A stretch of DNA of 64,000 nucleotides from CAZMNY01 sp964567745 (GCA_964567745.1 CAZMNY010000040.1:1-64000), one strand, 5' to 3'; shown: positions 8,293-18,303, counted from the stretch's first letter. Notes: a model not told the origin generated them from the sequence alone. Made by a program: numbers and translations.

Positions 8293-9096
8293 ATGAGCGT
8301 TCAAACGTTGTACACAGCCGCGACAGGCATGGATGCTTTGGAAACAAAGCTGGACGTGATTGCCAACAACCTGGCCAACGTCAACACCACCGCCTTCAAA
8401 CGTGATCGAGCGAATTTCGAAGACCTGATTTACCGGAATCACGTCCAGCCGGGCGTGGAGGACGCCGGTGGAAACTTGACCGCGGTCGGCACCAAAGTCG
8501 GCCTAGGCGTACGAGTCTCGAGCGTTCAATCTGATTTCACGCAAGGCGCCGTCGAGCCGACCGGTCGCAAACTCGATATCGCGATCCAGGGCAATGGTTT
8601 TCTGCAAGTCTTGGACGCGGGCGGAGAAACACTTTACACGCGAGCCGGCAACCTCGACCTCAACAACCTCGGCGAGCTCGTCGTCGGTTCAGCTCAAACC
8701 GGCCGAAAACTAGAACCCAGCATTACGATTCCGCCCCAGGCCACGGAAGTCGTCTTCCACCCCGACGGGAAAGTGCTCTATCGGGAAGACGGAGTCGAAG
8801 GGCTGACGGAAGTTGGCCAGATTCAGTTGGCCAGCTTTATTAATCCGGACGGTCTTCTCAAGCTCGGTGAGAACCTGTTTGCCCAAACCGGCGCCTCGAG
8901 TACGCCGGTCCTGAGCAATCCGAACGCCGACGGCGTCGGAAGTATCTCACAAGGAAACCTGGAGGCGTCGAACGTCGAGCCAGTCAAAGAGCTGATCGAC
9001 TTGATCACAACTCAGCGCTCCTTCGAACTCAACTCGCAAGCAGTCCAAGCGGGCGATCAGATACTCCAGCAAATCGCCAACCTGCGACGCTTCTAA
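8293..9096 (+). CDS. flgG: Flagellar distal rod protein FlgG
   Basis: A 267-residue distal rod protein. It has the N-terminal signature LYTAATGMDALETKLDVIAN and NNLANVNTTAFKRDR, the central GxxLDIAIQGNGFLQV, and the C-terminal signature LEASNVEPVKELIDLITTQR, all typical of FlgG. The length matches the family (about 260). AAGGAAGGAAAT lies 4-12 bases before ATG 8293, a strong ribosome binding site compatible with high production. It is second in the operon and probably translated from the sigma-54 transcript. Confidence 0.97.
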   Translation: MSVQTLYTAATGMDALETKLDVIANNLANVNTTAFKRDRANFEDLIYRNHVQPGVEDAGGNLTAVGTKVGLGVRVSSVQSDFTQGAVEPTGRKLDIAIQGNGFLQVLDAGGETLYTRAGNLDLNNLGELVVGSAQTGRKLEPSITIPPQATEVVFHPDGKVLYREDGVEGLTEVGQIQLASFINPDGLLKLGENLFAQTGASSTPVLSNPNADGVGSISQGNLEASNVEPVKELIDLITTQRSFELNSQAVQAGDQILQQIANLRRF

Positions 9097-9183
9097 TCGC
9101 CTTGTGTGCCGACTTCGGTTTACGAGATCGGCACATCATCTGTCAGCCACACACGGTGCCGAGTCATCAAAACTGGAAATCCG

Positions 9184-10092
9184 ATGAGCAGACGAGTTCA
9201 AATCAAGACGCTGCTGTTCTTCATTGCCATCATCACCGGCAACGCTTGCGGGCGCGCGGCGGAGATCAAATTCTACCCGATCGCTCGCAACACGAGCGCC
9301 ATCGTTCGACTCGGGGATATCGCCGAGATCGTCGGCACCCCGGACGAAGTGGCGAGACTGCGACGTATTGAGATCGCTGTCGCTCCGGTCGGCCTCAACT
9401 CTCGGACACTCAACTGGACCCGCATTCGCGAGTTGTTGATTCTTCGCGGCGTGAGTCCCGTCAAGCACCGCCTGAGCGGTGCCTCGGAGATCCTGCTGAA
9501 GAACAATAGCCGACAAATGGCCAGTCAAGCGACAGCAGCGATTCCAGGCACCGGGTCCCAGCCTGGCGCGCCGCTCGTCATCGTCTCGACTCGGCCTCTA
9601 AAGCAAGGCATGCAAATCGGAAGAGACGATGTTCGGCTCGAGCCGCTCAAGACGCGAAAGACGCCGGAGATGGCCACGACCGTCGAGTCGGTCATCGGAA
9701 TGGAAGTCGCTCGCTCGATGGCACCGGGTCAAGTCATCCAACACCGATCCCTTCGAGCTCCGATCCTCGTCAAGCGTTCGGATACGGTTACGGTCTACGC
9801 TCGCGCCGGAAAGATCCGAGTGCGAACGACGGCAAAGTCGCTCTCCTCGGGCAGCCTCCATGACACGATCATGCTCGAAGTTGTCGGCACGAAAGACAAA
9901 ATCGCCGCAAAGATCATCGGCTTCCAGGAGGCCGAGGTTTTCGTGCAGGGCACCAGCGAAGCTGCCATGCGCAAGTCGGAGCAGAGCCGACGAGCTCGCT
10001 ATGTGCCAAGTCGGCGAGAAAACTCGCGCACCGCTCGCTCCCCTCAGCCCTTCCGCACAACCTCCTATCAGAGCGGAGTCCAGCAACGATGA
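9184..10092 (+). CDS. flgA: Flagellar P-ring assembly chaperone FlgA
   Basis: A 302-residue periplasmic chaperone for FlgI polymerisation. A signal peptide covers residues 1-25 (VQIKTLLFFIAIITGNACGRAAE). The C-terminal half has the SAF/FlgA sequences TRPLKQGMQIGRDDVRLE, VIGMEVARSMAPGQVIQ and KRSDTVTVYARAGKIRV. A basic tail of about 40 residues (Arg/Ser-rich) extends past the usual end. The start at 9184 is preferred because the signal peptide begins there; the open frame reaches back to 9106. The stop overlaps the flgH start (ATGA at 10089-10092), which suggests coupled translation. Confidence 0.93.
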   Translation: MSRRVQIKTLLFFIAIITGNACGRAAEIKFYPIARNTSAIVRLGDIAEIVGTPDEVARLRRIEIAVAPVGLNSRTLNWTRIRELLILRGVSPVKHRLSGASEILLKNNSRQMASQATAAIPGTGSQPGAPLVIVSTRPLKQGMQIGRDDVRLEPLKTRKTPEMATTVESVIGMEVARSMAPGQVIQHRSLRAPILVKRSDTVTVYARAGKIRVRTTAKSLSSGSLHDTIMLEVVGTKDKIAAKIIGFQEAEVFVQGTSEAAMRKSEQSRRARYVPSRRENSRTARSPQPFRTTSYQSGVQQR

Positions 10093-10820
10093 CCAATCAG
10101 CCGTTCTATTGCATTGTTCTGGGATTGATCGCGGCGTTCAGCTGCTTGGACTCGACCAATGCCCAACTGCAACCGCGGACGGGTCAGCCACAGTCGGGAC
10201 AGACATATCCGCGCGGCTATGGCAATCAGGGCCGCGCTTTCACCGGCTATCGCGACAACGGACCTCGGCTCGCCAATTCGAGCTTCACTTACGTCCCTCC
10301 GACAACGCCTCGCAAGTTCGCGTTGGAGGACACCATATTCGTCGTCGTGCAGGAAAGCGCCCAATCGACGCTTGAATCCGACGTCCAACGCCGCAAGAAC
10401 GCCCTCTACAACAGCGTTCTGCAAGACATGGTCGTGTTGAAAGATCTCTTCACGATTAAACCATCGCCGCAGAGTGACGGCGATCCGAAAATTAGCGGCC
10501 AGCTCAACCAAACCTATCGTGCGGAAAACGAGCTCGAGTCGCGTGAAGCCGTGCAGTTCAAGATCCAGGCAACTGTCGCCGACATTCGCCCAAACGGTCA
10601 TCTTGTCCTCGAAGCCCACAAGTACGTTCGCGTTAACAACGAATTGATGCAAGTGTCGCTGTCGGGCGTTGTCGATCCTCGGGATGTGGCCAACGACCGA
10701 AGCGTGCAAAGCGAGAGAATTGTCAGCCTCCGAGTCGATCGCCAAAACAGCGGGCACGTTCGTGACGCCGTTAAGCGGGGCTGGCTGACGCGAATGATCG
10801 ATCTCTTTGACGCCTTCTAA
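10089..10820 (+). CDS. flgH: Flagellar L-ring protein FlgH
   Basis: Forms the outer-membrane ring around the flagellar rod. The 243-residue product has a signal peptide (about residues 1-27). Recognisable family features are the segment LEDTIFVVVQESAQSTLESD, where FlgH proteins carry the GD(I/L)xTVxIxE motif, and the C-terminal LVLEAHKYVRVNNELMQVSLSG with VDPRDVANDRSV. The family's lipobox is poor here (AFSC), so lipidation is uncertain. The presence of flgH with flgI shows that the flagellum crosses a true outer membrane. Translation is coupled to flgA by ATGA overlap. Confidence 0.93.
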   Translation: MTNQPFYCIVLGLIAAFSCLDSTNAQLQPRTGQPQSGQTYPRGYGNQGRAFTGYRDNGPRLANSSFTYVPPTTPRKFALEDTIFVVVQESAQSTLESDVQRRKNALYNSVLQDMVVLKDLFTIKPSPQSDGDPKISGQLNQTYRAENELESREAVQFKIQATVADIRPNGHLVLEAHKYVRVNNELMQVSLSGVVDPRDVANDRSVQSERIVSLRVDRQNSGHVRDAVKRGWLTRMIDLFDAF

Positions 10821-10912
10821 GACGCTCCGCTCTCACGACAGCGACAAACGAATCTGTTTAGGACACGCGGCCATTCGCCAACCCTTTGGACGCGAAAACG
10901 AGGAGAACAACC

Positions 10913-11938
10913 ATGCGACGACTCTTGATGACGATGACGCTGCTCGCCGTCAGCAGCCCGACGATCTTGCACGCCACGGACATTGGCGACATCTGCCGGG
11001 TCAAGGGACAAGAGTCGAATACCTTGCATGGCATGGGGCTCGTGGTCGGCCTGCCCGGCACGGGTGACGGCGAAACGCCAACGATTATGGCCCTGAGTCA
11101 GACTTTCGCACTGATGGGCGTTTCAGCGGGCGACGCCAAGAGCCTCAAGAACCTCAAGAACGTCGCCTTAGTTCACGTAACCGCGACGATTCGCCCCGGC
11201 GGCGGGCAAGCGGGCGGCGAGCTTGATGTTCGCATCAGCGCATTGGCGGCAAAGAGTCTTGCTGGCGGACAACTTCTGGCCTGCCCGCTCACGCCTCTCT
11301 CACCCCGCGACGACCGAGTCTTCGCTCAAGCGCTCGGCCCGATCAAGATCGAAGATGCAACTCAACCGACCACCGGCAAGATCACGGCCGGCGCCAAGCT
11401 GGTTCGAGACGTCCCTCAGTCGTTTCACAATCAAGGTTATGTGACACTCGTGCTGGACGACAAGCATGCGGGATTTGGCATGGCGTATGAAGTCGAATTC
11501 GCCATCAACAACGACAAAGAATTCAACGATACGGAACCGGCTCGAGCCATCGATGCGAAGACCGTCATCGTCGAAATTCCGGATACGTATTCTGGGCACG
11601 TTGTCCTCTTCGTCTCGACGCTGACAAGCATCCCGATGCAAGAACTGCCGCGGGAAAAGCGGATCCTCATCAACCAGAAGTCCGGCGTGATCGCGATCGG
11701 TGATCGCGTCGAGATTCTTCCGGTCGCCATCTCGCACAAGAGCCTGACGATTGAAGTCGGCGGCGAACGATATAGCCAATTCGTGCCGCTCAGCCCCTCC
11801 ACGGACACAGGCACCGAGTCGCTGAAGGCCCTTGTCGCTGCGATGAACGCGCTTCGCGTCTCAACGGAAGACACAATCGAAATCATCAAGACACTCGATC
11901 GCCAGGGCGCTATCTACGGCAAGCTGATTATCGAGTAG
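10913..11938 (+). CDS. flgI: Flagellar P-ring protein FlgI
   Basis: A 341-residue periplasmic ring subunit. The signal peptide is residues 1-20 (MRRLLMTMTLLAVSSPTILH). The mature start contains the family block ICRVKGQESNTLHGMGLVVG followed by LPGTGDG. Conserved stretches NVALVHVTATIRPG and the terminal TIEIIKTLDRQGAIYGKLI are as in other FlgI. ATG 10913 follows GAGGAG by 9 bases; the in-frame ATG at 10886 lacks a signal peptide context. It lies 92 bases after flgH. Confidence 0.96.
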   Translation: MRRLLMTMTLLAVSSPTILHATDIGDICRVKGQESNTLHGMGLVVGLPGTGDGETPTIMALSQTFALMGVSAGDAKSLKNLKNVALVHVTATIRPGGGQAGGELDVRISALAAKSLAGGQLLACPLTPLSPRDDRVFAQALGPIKIEDATQPTTGKITAGAKLVRDVPQSFHNQGYVTLVLDDKHAGFGMAYEVEFAINNDKEFNDTEPARAIDAKTVIVEIPDTYSGHVVLFVSTLTSIPMQELPREKRILINQKSGVIAIGDRVEILPVAISHKSLTIEVGGERYSQFVPLSPSTDTGTESLKALVAAMNALRVSTEDTIEIIKTLDRQGAIYGKLIIE

Positions 11939-11985
11939 CCGACGGCAAGTTGCCGACTGATTCCCATCCAACATTAAGAAGAACG

Positions 11986-12381
11986 ATGAACATCTCGCCC
12001 GCGAGCTTCCTTCCGCCATTGTCCGCAAACCAGACGACAGGGCAATTCGACTCGAAGCAACTTGAGACCAAGGGACTCGTCGTGGAAAAACTGCGGCAAC
12101 AGAAGGTCGATCCGTCGCAGACCGCCAAGCGAGAATCCTCGTCCGAGCTTCGCGAAAAGTTTGACGAGTTCGTCGGAAAGACATTCTACTCACAGATGCT
12201 CAAGTCGATGCGGCAGACGGTCGGCAAACCGGCCTACATGCACGGTGGACGAGCCGAAGAGGTGTTTCAGGCCGAGATGGACCAAATTCTCGTCGAAGAA
12301 ATGGCCGAAGCAACTTCCGACCAATTCACTGGCCCCATGTTCGATCTGTTCCAAATGAACATGACCAACCCGCGAGCGTGA
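11986..12381 (+). CDS. flgJ: Rod-binding protein, FlgJ N-terminal type
   Basis: A 131-residue protein equivalent to the rod-binding half of FlgJ. The family block runs EKFDEFVGKTFYSQMLKSMR and then GGRAEEVFQAEMDQILVEEMA. The C-terminal peptidoglycan hydrolase domain of enterobacterial FlgJ is absent, as in many phyla where a separate enzyme opens the wall. ATG 11986 follows AAGAAG. It lies 47 bases after flgI in the same transcription unit. Confidence 0.88.
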   Translation: MNISPASFLPPLSANQTTGQFDSKQLETKGLVVEKLRQQKVDPSQTAKRESSSELREKFDEFVGKTFYSQMLKSMRQTVGKPAYMHGGRAEEVFQAEMDQILVEEMAEATSDQFTGPMFDLFQMNMTNPRA

Positions 12382-12417
12382 CCCAAGACCAAACCCAGAC
12401 GAAAATATTGACGTGAC

Positions 12418-12443
12418 CGTCTAACGCCGTTGCCACAGGCAAG
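12418..12443 (+). repeat. Dispersed repeat CCGTTGCC-ACAGGC (degenerate copy)
   Basis: The sequence CGTCTAACGCCGTTGCCACAGG between flgJ and flgN resembles the copies at 5729-5757 and 29144-29176 with about six changes. The match is weaker than between those two. Confidence 0.45.
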
Positions 12444-12527
12444 AACGCCACCGTCGGCAGAACGAATCACCTGCACAAGCACTCACTCTAAAAAAGCACT
12501 CGACGCCAAGAAAACCATCGTAGCCAT

Positions 12528-13058
12528 ATGAACAACAATCAATCGCAACGCCAACAGGCCGACTCGGAACCAGTTCAATCGAGCCTGGAGTCGCAATTGG
12601 CCGACTACCTCAGCCAACTCTCCGAAGTGCAAACCGAATTGCTGCAAGTCTTGGCGAAGAAACGGGAATGCATGGCGAAAGGCGAATTCGAACGGCTTGA
12701 CGAAATTCAAGTCCGCGAAACCGATCTGGGACAACGACTCAAAGACTGCCACGACCGCCGCGCCGAGTTGCTGGCGATCGCCGACGAGGAAGGACTGCCC
12801 AGCGGGACACTGGGTGAACTGGCGGAAGTATTACCGTCAGACGGCAAGGGCAGAATAAGCAATCAAGTGGAGCAAGCCTCGCAGCGAATTCGGCTACTTC
12901 AGCATCAAAGTTTGACAAATTGGGTGCTCGCTCAAAGATCCTTGCTCCATGTTTCCCAGATGCTTGAGTTTATCGCTACTGGAGGCCGCAGAAAGCCGAC
13001 ATATGGAACAGGCGGTACAACTCATACACGCGGCTCGTTGATGGACCAGGAAGCCTAG
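12528..13058 (+). CDS. flgN: FlgN-like export chaperone
   Basis: A 176-residue, highly helical, Gln/Glu/Leu-rich protein located directly before flgK and flgL, exactly where FlgN, the cytosolic chaperone of the two hook-filament junction proteins, is found. The central part has the helical heptad character of FlgN (LADYLSQLSEVQTELLQVLA and KGEFERLDEIQVRETDLGQR). Sequence identity in this family is low, so position and helix content weigh more than motifs. The start ATG 12528 has no strong ribosome binding site; 146 bases separate it from flgJ. Confidence 0.78.
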   Translation: MNNNQSQRQQADSEPVQSSLESQLADYLSQLSEVQTELLQVLAKKRECMAKGEFERLDEIQVRETDLGQRLKDCHDRRAELLAIADEEGLPSGTLGELAEVLPSDGKGRISNQVEQASQRIRLLQHQSLTNWVLAQRSLLHVSQMLEFIATGGRRKPTYGTGGTTHTRGSLMDQEA

Positions 13059-13093
13059 GCGATCTGCGATAGAACTCATTTCGAGTCAATGGC

Positions 13094-14791
13094 ATGTCCC
13101 TATTCGGTTCACTTCAACTGGCAAAGAACTCGCTGCTTGTCACCCAGCTTGGGATCCAAGTCGCCGGTAACAACATTGCCAACGCGAGCACGCCTGGCTA
13201 CATCCGCCAGGACATCAATCTGACGCCGGCAGGCGCCCAGAAGAAAGGCGACCTGCTCTTAGGCCTCGGCGTTCGTGTCGAAGGCATCGTCCAAAAGGTC
13301 GACAAGTTTCTCGAGGAGCGTCTTCGCGGCGCCAACAGCGACTTGGCGAAAGGCGAAACGGAAGAGGGAGTCTATCTCGAACTAGAAGCCCTGATCGGCG
13401 AGCTAGGCGATACGGACATCAGCACTTCACTGACTGACTTCTTTGCAACCATCAACGAGATTCTCAACCAGCCGGAGAATCAGTCCGTTCGCAACTTGGC
13501 CGTGCTCCAAGGCCAGACCCTTTCTGCCGACATCACTCGGCTCGACGATCAAGTTCGCTCGTTGAGAGCAAATCTGAACGACCGTGTGATTGCATCGGCC
13601 GACAAGATCAACCAACTGACCAGCGAGATTGCTCGACTCAACGTTCAGATCGTCGCTCAGGAAGGCGGCGGTACGCGCAAGTCAGATGCGGTCGGCCTCC
13701 GCGACGCGCGCAAGATCGCGCTCGCCGAACTCTCGAAAGTTATCGACATCCGAACGATTGAACAGCCATCGAGTTCGGTGACCGTCTTCTCCGGCGGCAC
13801 CTATCTCGTATTCGAAGGTTCAAGCCGCACCATGACAACGAAGTCGACGACGGACCGGAGTCTGACGTTGGCCGAGGTTCGAATCGAGGAAACTGACTCG
13901 GCCATCCAAACTTCGTCCGGCGAATTGGCCGGGTTGGTTTCGGCTCGAGACGATGTCCTAGGCGGATTTATCGATAGCCTAAGCGAATTCACCGAAACGT
14001 TTATCTTCGAATTCAACAAGTCGTATTCCAGCGGGCAGGGTCTGATTGGCTATGACAGCCTGGTTGGCGATTACGCCGTCGACGATACGACCGCAGCGCT
14101 CGACCAAGCGGGGCTGACCTTCACGCCGACCAATGGATCCTTCGAGGTGCTCGTGCACAACAGGCAAACGGGCCTCAACGACACCACGGATATCCTGGTC
14201 AATTTGGACGGTATCGACGACGACACCAGCTTGGATGACTTAGTTGCGGCAATCGATGCAATCGACGGAATCTCCGCCTCGATCACCCCCTCGCGCGAAG
14301 TTGAAATTGAGAGCGATTCGGCGAATCTCTCGTTCTCGTTTGCGAATGATACGAGCGGAGTTCTTGCAGCGCTTGGGCTGAATACCTTTTTCACCGGCAC
14401 ATCGTCGTCCGACGTCGGGGTGAACAACATTGTGAAAGACGACCCGTCAACATTCGCGGCCAGCCGCAGCGGAGTTGGTCTCGATGTCGACAACGTCGTG
14501 CTTTTGGCGGATCTGTACAACGCGCCGCTCGAGTCGCAAAACGGACAAACGCTGGCCGTTCTTTACGATCGTTTTGTGAGTAAAACCGTGCAAGGCTCAG
14601 CGGTAACGCGTTCGGTCGCCGAAGGGTTTCGCGTGTTTCAGGCGACGCTCGAAGGCGAACACCTCGGCGTCAGTGGAGTCAGCATCGACGAAGAGGCAGT
14701 ACGAATGCTGTCGTACCAACGCGCGTTTCAGGCTTCGGCGAGATACATCCAAACCGTTTCCGAACTGCTCGACATCATGGTCAACTTGTGA
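13094..14791 (+). CDS. flgK: Hook-filament junction protein FlgK (HAP1)
   Basis: A 565-residue junction protein. The N-terminus has the canonical GSLQLAKNSLLVTQLGIQVA and NNIANASTPGYIRQDINL. The C-terminus ends with the D0 helix EEAVRMLSYQRAFQASARYI. The central part (about residues 345-435) contains a DDxTSLDDLVAAIDAIDGIS unit that resembles the repeat domains of the neighbouring FlgL. Overall length is near normal for FlgK, unlike FlgL, FliD and flagellin in this window. It starts 35 bases after flgN. Confidence 0.96.
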   Translation: MSLFGSLQLAKNSLLVTQLGIQVAGNNIANASTPGYIRQDINLTPAGAQKKGDLLLGLGVRVEGIVQKVDKFLEERLRGANSDLAKGETEEGVYLELEALIGELGDTDISTSLTDFFATINEILNQPENQSVRNLAVLQGQTLSADITRLDDQVRSLRANLNDRVIASADKINQLTSEIARLNVQIVAQEGGGTRKSDAVGLRDARKIALAELSKVIDIRTIEQPSSSVTVFSGGTYLVFEGSSRTMTTKSTTDRSLTLAEVRIEETDSAIQTSSGELAGLVSARDDVLGGFIDSLSEFTETFIFEFNKSYSSGQGLIGYDSLVGDYAVDDTTAALDQAGLTFTPTNGSFEVLVHNRQTGLNDTTDILVNLDGIDDDTSLDDLVAAIDAIDGISASITPSREVEIESDSANLSFSFANDTSGVLAALGLNTFFTGTSSSDVGVNNIVKDDPSTFAASRSGVGLDVDNVVLLADLYNAPLESQNGQTLAVLYDRFVSKTVQGSAVTRSVAEGFRVFQATLEGEHLGVSGVSIDEEAVRMLSYQRAFQASARYIQTVSELLDIMVNL

Positions 14792-14919
14792 CATCCGTCA
14801 ACGAACTGACAAGCCGCTAAATCGCGCGAACACAAAACCACGCGAGCCAGTCTAAGGCTCAACCATCATCCCACCATCTCCATACGGCGCCACGGCCTTC
14901 GGCCCGCGCCGCCCCCGCC

Positions 14920-17900
14920 ATGCCATCGATCATCCCCGTACCCGTCCTACGTTCAAGTGACGCGCTGGTCAACCGTCGACTCTTAGCGCAAATCCAATCC
15001 GACCAATTGTCCCTGCTTCGCATTCAAGATCGAATCAGCACGGGACGGCGGATTCAGGTTCCTAGCGAGGACGCGCCGGCTGCGGTTCGAGCCATCGGAC
15101 TGCAACGCTTGCTTGAGCAGAAGACTCAATCGATTCGAAACCTCAATTCGACCCAATCCAATCTGGGCGCAAGCGACGCCGCTATCGGAGGCGTCTCGGA
15201 CCTGATCATCGACATTCGAGCTCTTGCGTTGTCAATGGTCGACAATACGCGAACTGATATCGAACGCGACGGCGCCGCCGCCGAAATCGGAAGATCAGTG
15301 GAACAATTGCTCAACGACGCAAATCGACGGTTTCGCGATCGCTCGTTGTTCGCCGGCACGGCCGCCGGCGTGACGCCGTTTTCAGTCGAAGGCGCGTTCA
15401 TCGCGTTCAATGGCGACAGCGGATCGTTGCCGAGCTACGCTGACATCGGCATGCTGTTCCAATCCAACGTGACAGCACAAGAGGTCTTCGGCGCATTCTC
15501 CGACGGCGTTCAGTCATTCGCAGACTTGAACCCCATCGTCACAGAACAGACGAGACTCATTGACCTGCGCGGCGGTCAAGGGATCACCACAACCAGCATT
15601 CTCGTTTCCGACGGAAACAACAGCAGCACGATCGATGTCAGCGGCGCAGAGACCGTCGGGGACGTTGTCGACTTACTACAGGCAAACCCGCCCGAGGGTC
15701 GTCGCATTACGGCTCGAGCGATTGGCAATCGACTGCAGGTCGAGTTGGATGTCGAGGGTGGCGGCAATTTGAATATCCGCGAAGTCGGCGGTGGCACCAC
15801 GGCGGCGGAACTCGGCATCTTCGAAGCGAACGGCGTCGGCGTCGCCCCGCTGGTCGGAGACGACCTCAATCCCATCTTGCGAAACACAACTCCGCTGGAC
15901 AACCTGCTAGGCGTGCAAGCAACAGCAGTTCTCCGATCGGGCGCCGCCGCTCCAGGACTACCAGAACTCAGTAACGACATCTACTTCGAAGCCAAGCTCC
16001 GTGGGGCCGAGTACAACGACTACGACATTCACTACGTCGACGACGAGGCCCTTCAAGCCGCTCCCGGCCTGTTGGCGGGAACCGAAACGGCTCGGTTGGA
16101 AACGACGGCGACGGCGTCCCGAGCGGCGCTCGCCTTTGGCGGACTGAACAACAATCTGATTCTCACCGCCGACACCGCTGGGGCCGCGTTCAACGGCGTC
16201 CGCATCGTAGTCGCTGGCGGAACTCACGGCGCCGGCGCATCGGCGTCGTTCGACGTGGGTAACCAGACGCTAACGGTCGAAATCGATTCGGGCGGCACCA
16301 GTGAGATTCAAAATGTGATCGCTGCGATTGACGCGAACACGCCGTTCACCGCCACGTACGACGCCTCCGATCCGGCTGACGGGGGCTACCTGGCGACGGC
16401 GACGGTCGGCGCCGCGGACATTGGCAACCTCGAAACAAACACGGGGAATTCCGGCGGTGATGAAAATACCATCTTCATCCACATCGACGCCGGCAGTACG
16501 ACGGCCGGCCATGTCGTTTCCGCGCTCGAAGCCGCAGCCGACGTAACGGCTCTGTTCAACCTTGGACTCGACGAAAAAGACGAAGCTTCAGGGCTTGTTC
16601 CCGCTGGTGCCGGAATCGTCAACGTCAACACAACGGCCACGACCGCTAATGGCGAAGGGGCCGAGCTGGACCAGGCATCCGGCTTCTTGATTACCAACGG
16701 GGAGACAACCCACACGATCGACATCAGCGATGCGGAGACCGTTGAGGATCTGCTTGACACGCTCAACGGCTCCAGCGCATTTGTGCGAGCGGAGATTAAC
16801 GCCGAAGGTTCGTCGATCAATATACGTTCGCGGCTCAGCGGCGCCGACCTGTATATCGGTGAGAACGGCGGGCAAACCGCAACTCAGTTGGGAGTCCGAA
16901 CCTTCACAGAGGCAACGCTGCTATCCGATCTCAATCACGGAAGCGGCGTTGGCGTCGATGAAGACGTCGACTTTACCATCCGGCGAAGCATCGGCGTCGA
17001 GGTCGACGTAAACATCTCCACCGCTGTCACGGTCGGCGACGTGATCTCTCTGATCAATACAGCCGCCGGAGAAGACATCGCGCAGTTAGCGAGCAGCGGC
17101 AACGGTATCCAAATCGTCGAAAGCAATCCCACCGGCGGCGTCGCACTCTCCGTCGTCAAAGCAGCGTCCAGCTCCGCAGCTTGGGACCTCGGCCTGATCG
17201 AACAAGGCCAAGATGAGGCGTATTCGACCGACGGCCCAGCGCCCGTTGCGGCCTCGGCTCTTATCACGTTCACGACGCCGGACAATCGCGATAACGCCTT
17301 CCAGGTCACCTCAACTCAGCCCGGCACACTTCACAACGGCGTGCAAATCGTCATCGATGGAAGCGGAACAACCGCCGAAGGATTGGCCGTGTATGACTCC
17401 GGTGCCGGAACACTCACGATAACGATCGATCCGGCACAGTCAACCGCCAACGATGTCGTGAACGCGATCAATGACGCAGTCAACATTCCGTTCGAAGCGG
17501 AGCTCGACCTGACAAGCGATCCGGGCAACGACGGTACCGGATTGATTCCAGCGACTGGTATCGTTGGACTCACTTCCGACGGCACACTCAACTCCACCGC
17601 TGAACGCGCCTCAGTCGTCACGGCATTCGCGCCGCCGTTCACCTTGAATTCGTTCATTCAAATTGAAGCGGTCGACGCAGGCATTGCCTACAACGATGTT
17701 GTCGTTGAGTTTCGTGACACGCTTGTAGGCGATGTCGCAACAGCTTCTTACGATTCCGGCGCGAAGCGACTCACGATCGACGTGCAAGTCGGCGTGACCT
17801 CGGCTAACACCGTCATCACCGCGTTGGGGTCTGTGGCCGAGTTCAATGCTACGCTCGACTTGGAAACCGACGCAACCAACAACGGCTCCGGCCCCGTCCG

Positions 17901-18303
17901 TGGCGGCCAGTTCACCCTCGCTGGCGGCACTCCAGAAGTACTTCAAGCCGATGACGTGAATCCTTTCGAAGTGCAAAGCGTCTTCAATACGCTTCTAAAA
18001 CTGCGAACCGCGCTAAACGAGTCGGACCTCGCCGAAATTGAGCGACTCGTCAATGCGATCGATACGGATTTTCGCCGAGTCAATTTTAGTCGGGCGGAAA
18101 TCGGAGCGCGACAAAACGCCTTGGATTCGCTGAGGGTCCGGCTTGAGGACGAGGATGTCGAGCTGAGACGAACGCTCTCGCTCGAAATCGACGTCGATCT
18201 CGTTGAGGCGATTTCCGATCTGATGTCAAGACAATCCGCCTTTGAGGCCTCGCTGAGGCTGATCGGGCAAACGCTGCAACTCAATCTTCTGCAGTATCTC
18301 TAG
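14920..18303 (+). CDS. flgL: Very large hook-filament junction protein FlgL (HAP3)
   Basis: An 1127-residue FlgL; the usual length is 300-420. The N-terminal helices (about 15-165, LLRIQDRISTGRRIQVPSED and DRSLFAGT) and C-terminal helices (about 1015-1127, RRVNFSRAEIGARQNALDSL and QSAFEASLRLIGQTLQLNLL) are good flagellin-type D0/D1 segments. Between them lie about 850 inserted residues. These contain flagellin IN-like units (about 213-300, 580-660 and 668-760) and another repeat type with the pattern xFNGVxIxV...YDxGxxTLTIxIDxGxTTAxxVxxAI (about 405-490, 785-885 and 908-1000). The insert is acidic and Gly/Ala/Thr/Asp-rich. The frame is unbroken. It starts 128 bases after flgK and is last in the operon. 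Confidence 0.93.
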   Translation: MPSIIPVPVLRSSDALVNRRLLAQIQSDQLSLLRIQDRISTGRRIQVPSEDAPAAVRAIGLQRLLEQKTQSIRNLNSTQSNLGASDAAIGGVSDLIIDIRALALSMVDNTRTDIERDGAAAEIGRSVEQLLNDANRRFRDRSLFAGTAAGVTPFSVEGAFIAFNGDSGSLPSYADIGMLFQSNVTAQEVFGAFSDGVQSFADLNPIVTEQTRLIDLRGGQGITTTSILVSDGNNSSTIDVSGAETVGDVVDLLQANPPEGRRITARAIGNRLQVELDVEGGGNLNIREVGGGTTAAELGIFEANGVGVAPLVGDDLNPILRNTTPLDNLLGVQATAVLRSGAAAPGLPELSNDIYFEAKLRGAEYNDYDIHYVDDEALQAAPGLLAGTETARLETTATASRAALAFGGLNNNLILTADTAGAAFNGVRIVVAGGTHGAGASASFDVGNQTLTVEIDSGGTSEIQNVIAAIDANTPFTATYDASDPADGGYLATATVGAADIGNLETNTGNSGGDENTIFIHIDAGSTTAGHVVSALEAAADVTALFNLGLDEKDEASGLVPAGAGIVNVNTTATTANGEGAELDQASGFLITNGETTHTIDISDAETVEDLLDTLNGSSAFVRAEINAEGSSINIRSRLSGADLYIGENGGQTATQLGVRTFTEATLLSDLNHGSGVGVDEDVDFTIRRSIGVEVDVNISTAVTVGDVISLINTAAGEDIAQLASSGNGIQIVESNPTGGVALSVVKAASSSAAWDLGLIEQGQDEAYSTDGPAPVAASALITFTTPDNRDNAFQVTSTQPGTLHNGVQIVIDGSGTTAEGLAVYDSGAGTLTITIDPAQSTANDVVNAINDAVNIPFEAELDLTSDPGNDGTGLIPATGIVGLTSDGTLNSTAERASVVTAFAPPFTLNSFIQIEAVDAGIAYNDVVVEFRDTLVGDVATASYDSGAKRLTIDVQVGVTSANTVITALGSVAEFNATLDLETDATNNGSGPVRGGQFTLAGGTPEVLQADDVNPFEVQSVFNTLLKLRTALNESDLAEIERLVNAIDTDFRRVNFSRAEIGARQNALDSLRVRLEDEDVELRRTLSLEIDVDLVEAISDLMSRQSAFEASLRLIGQTLQLNLLQYL

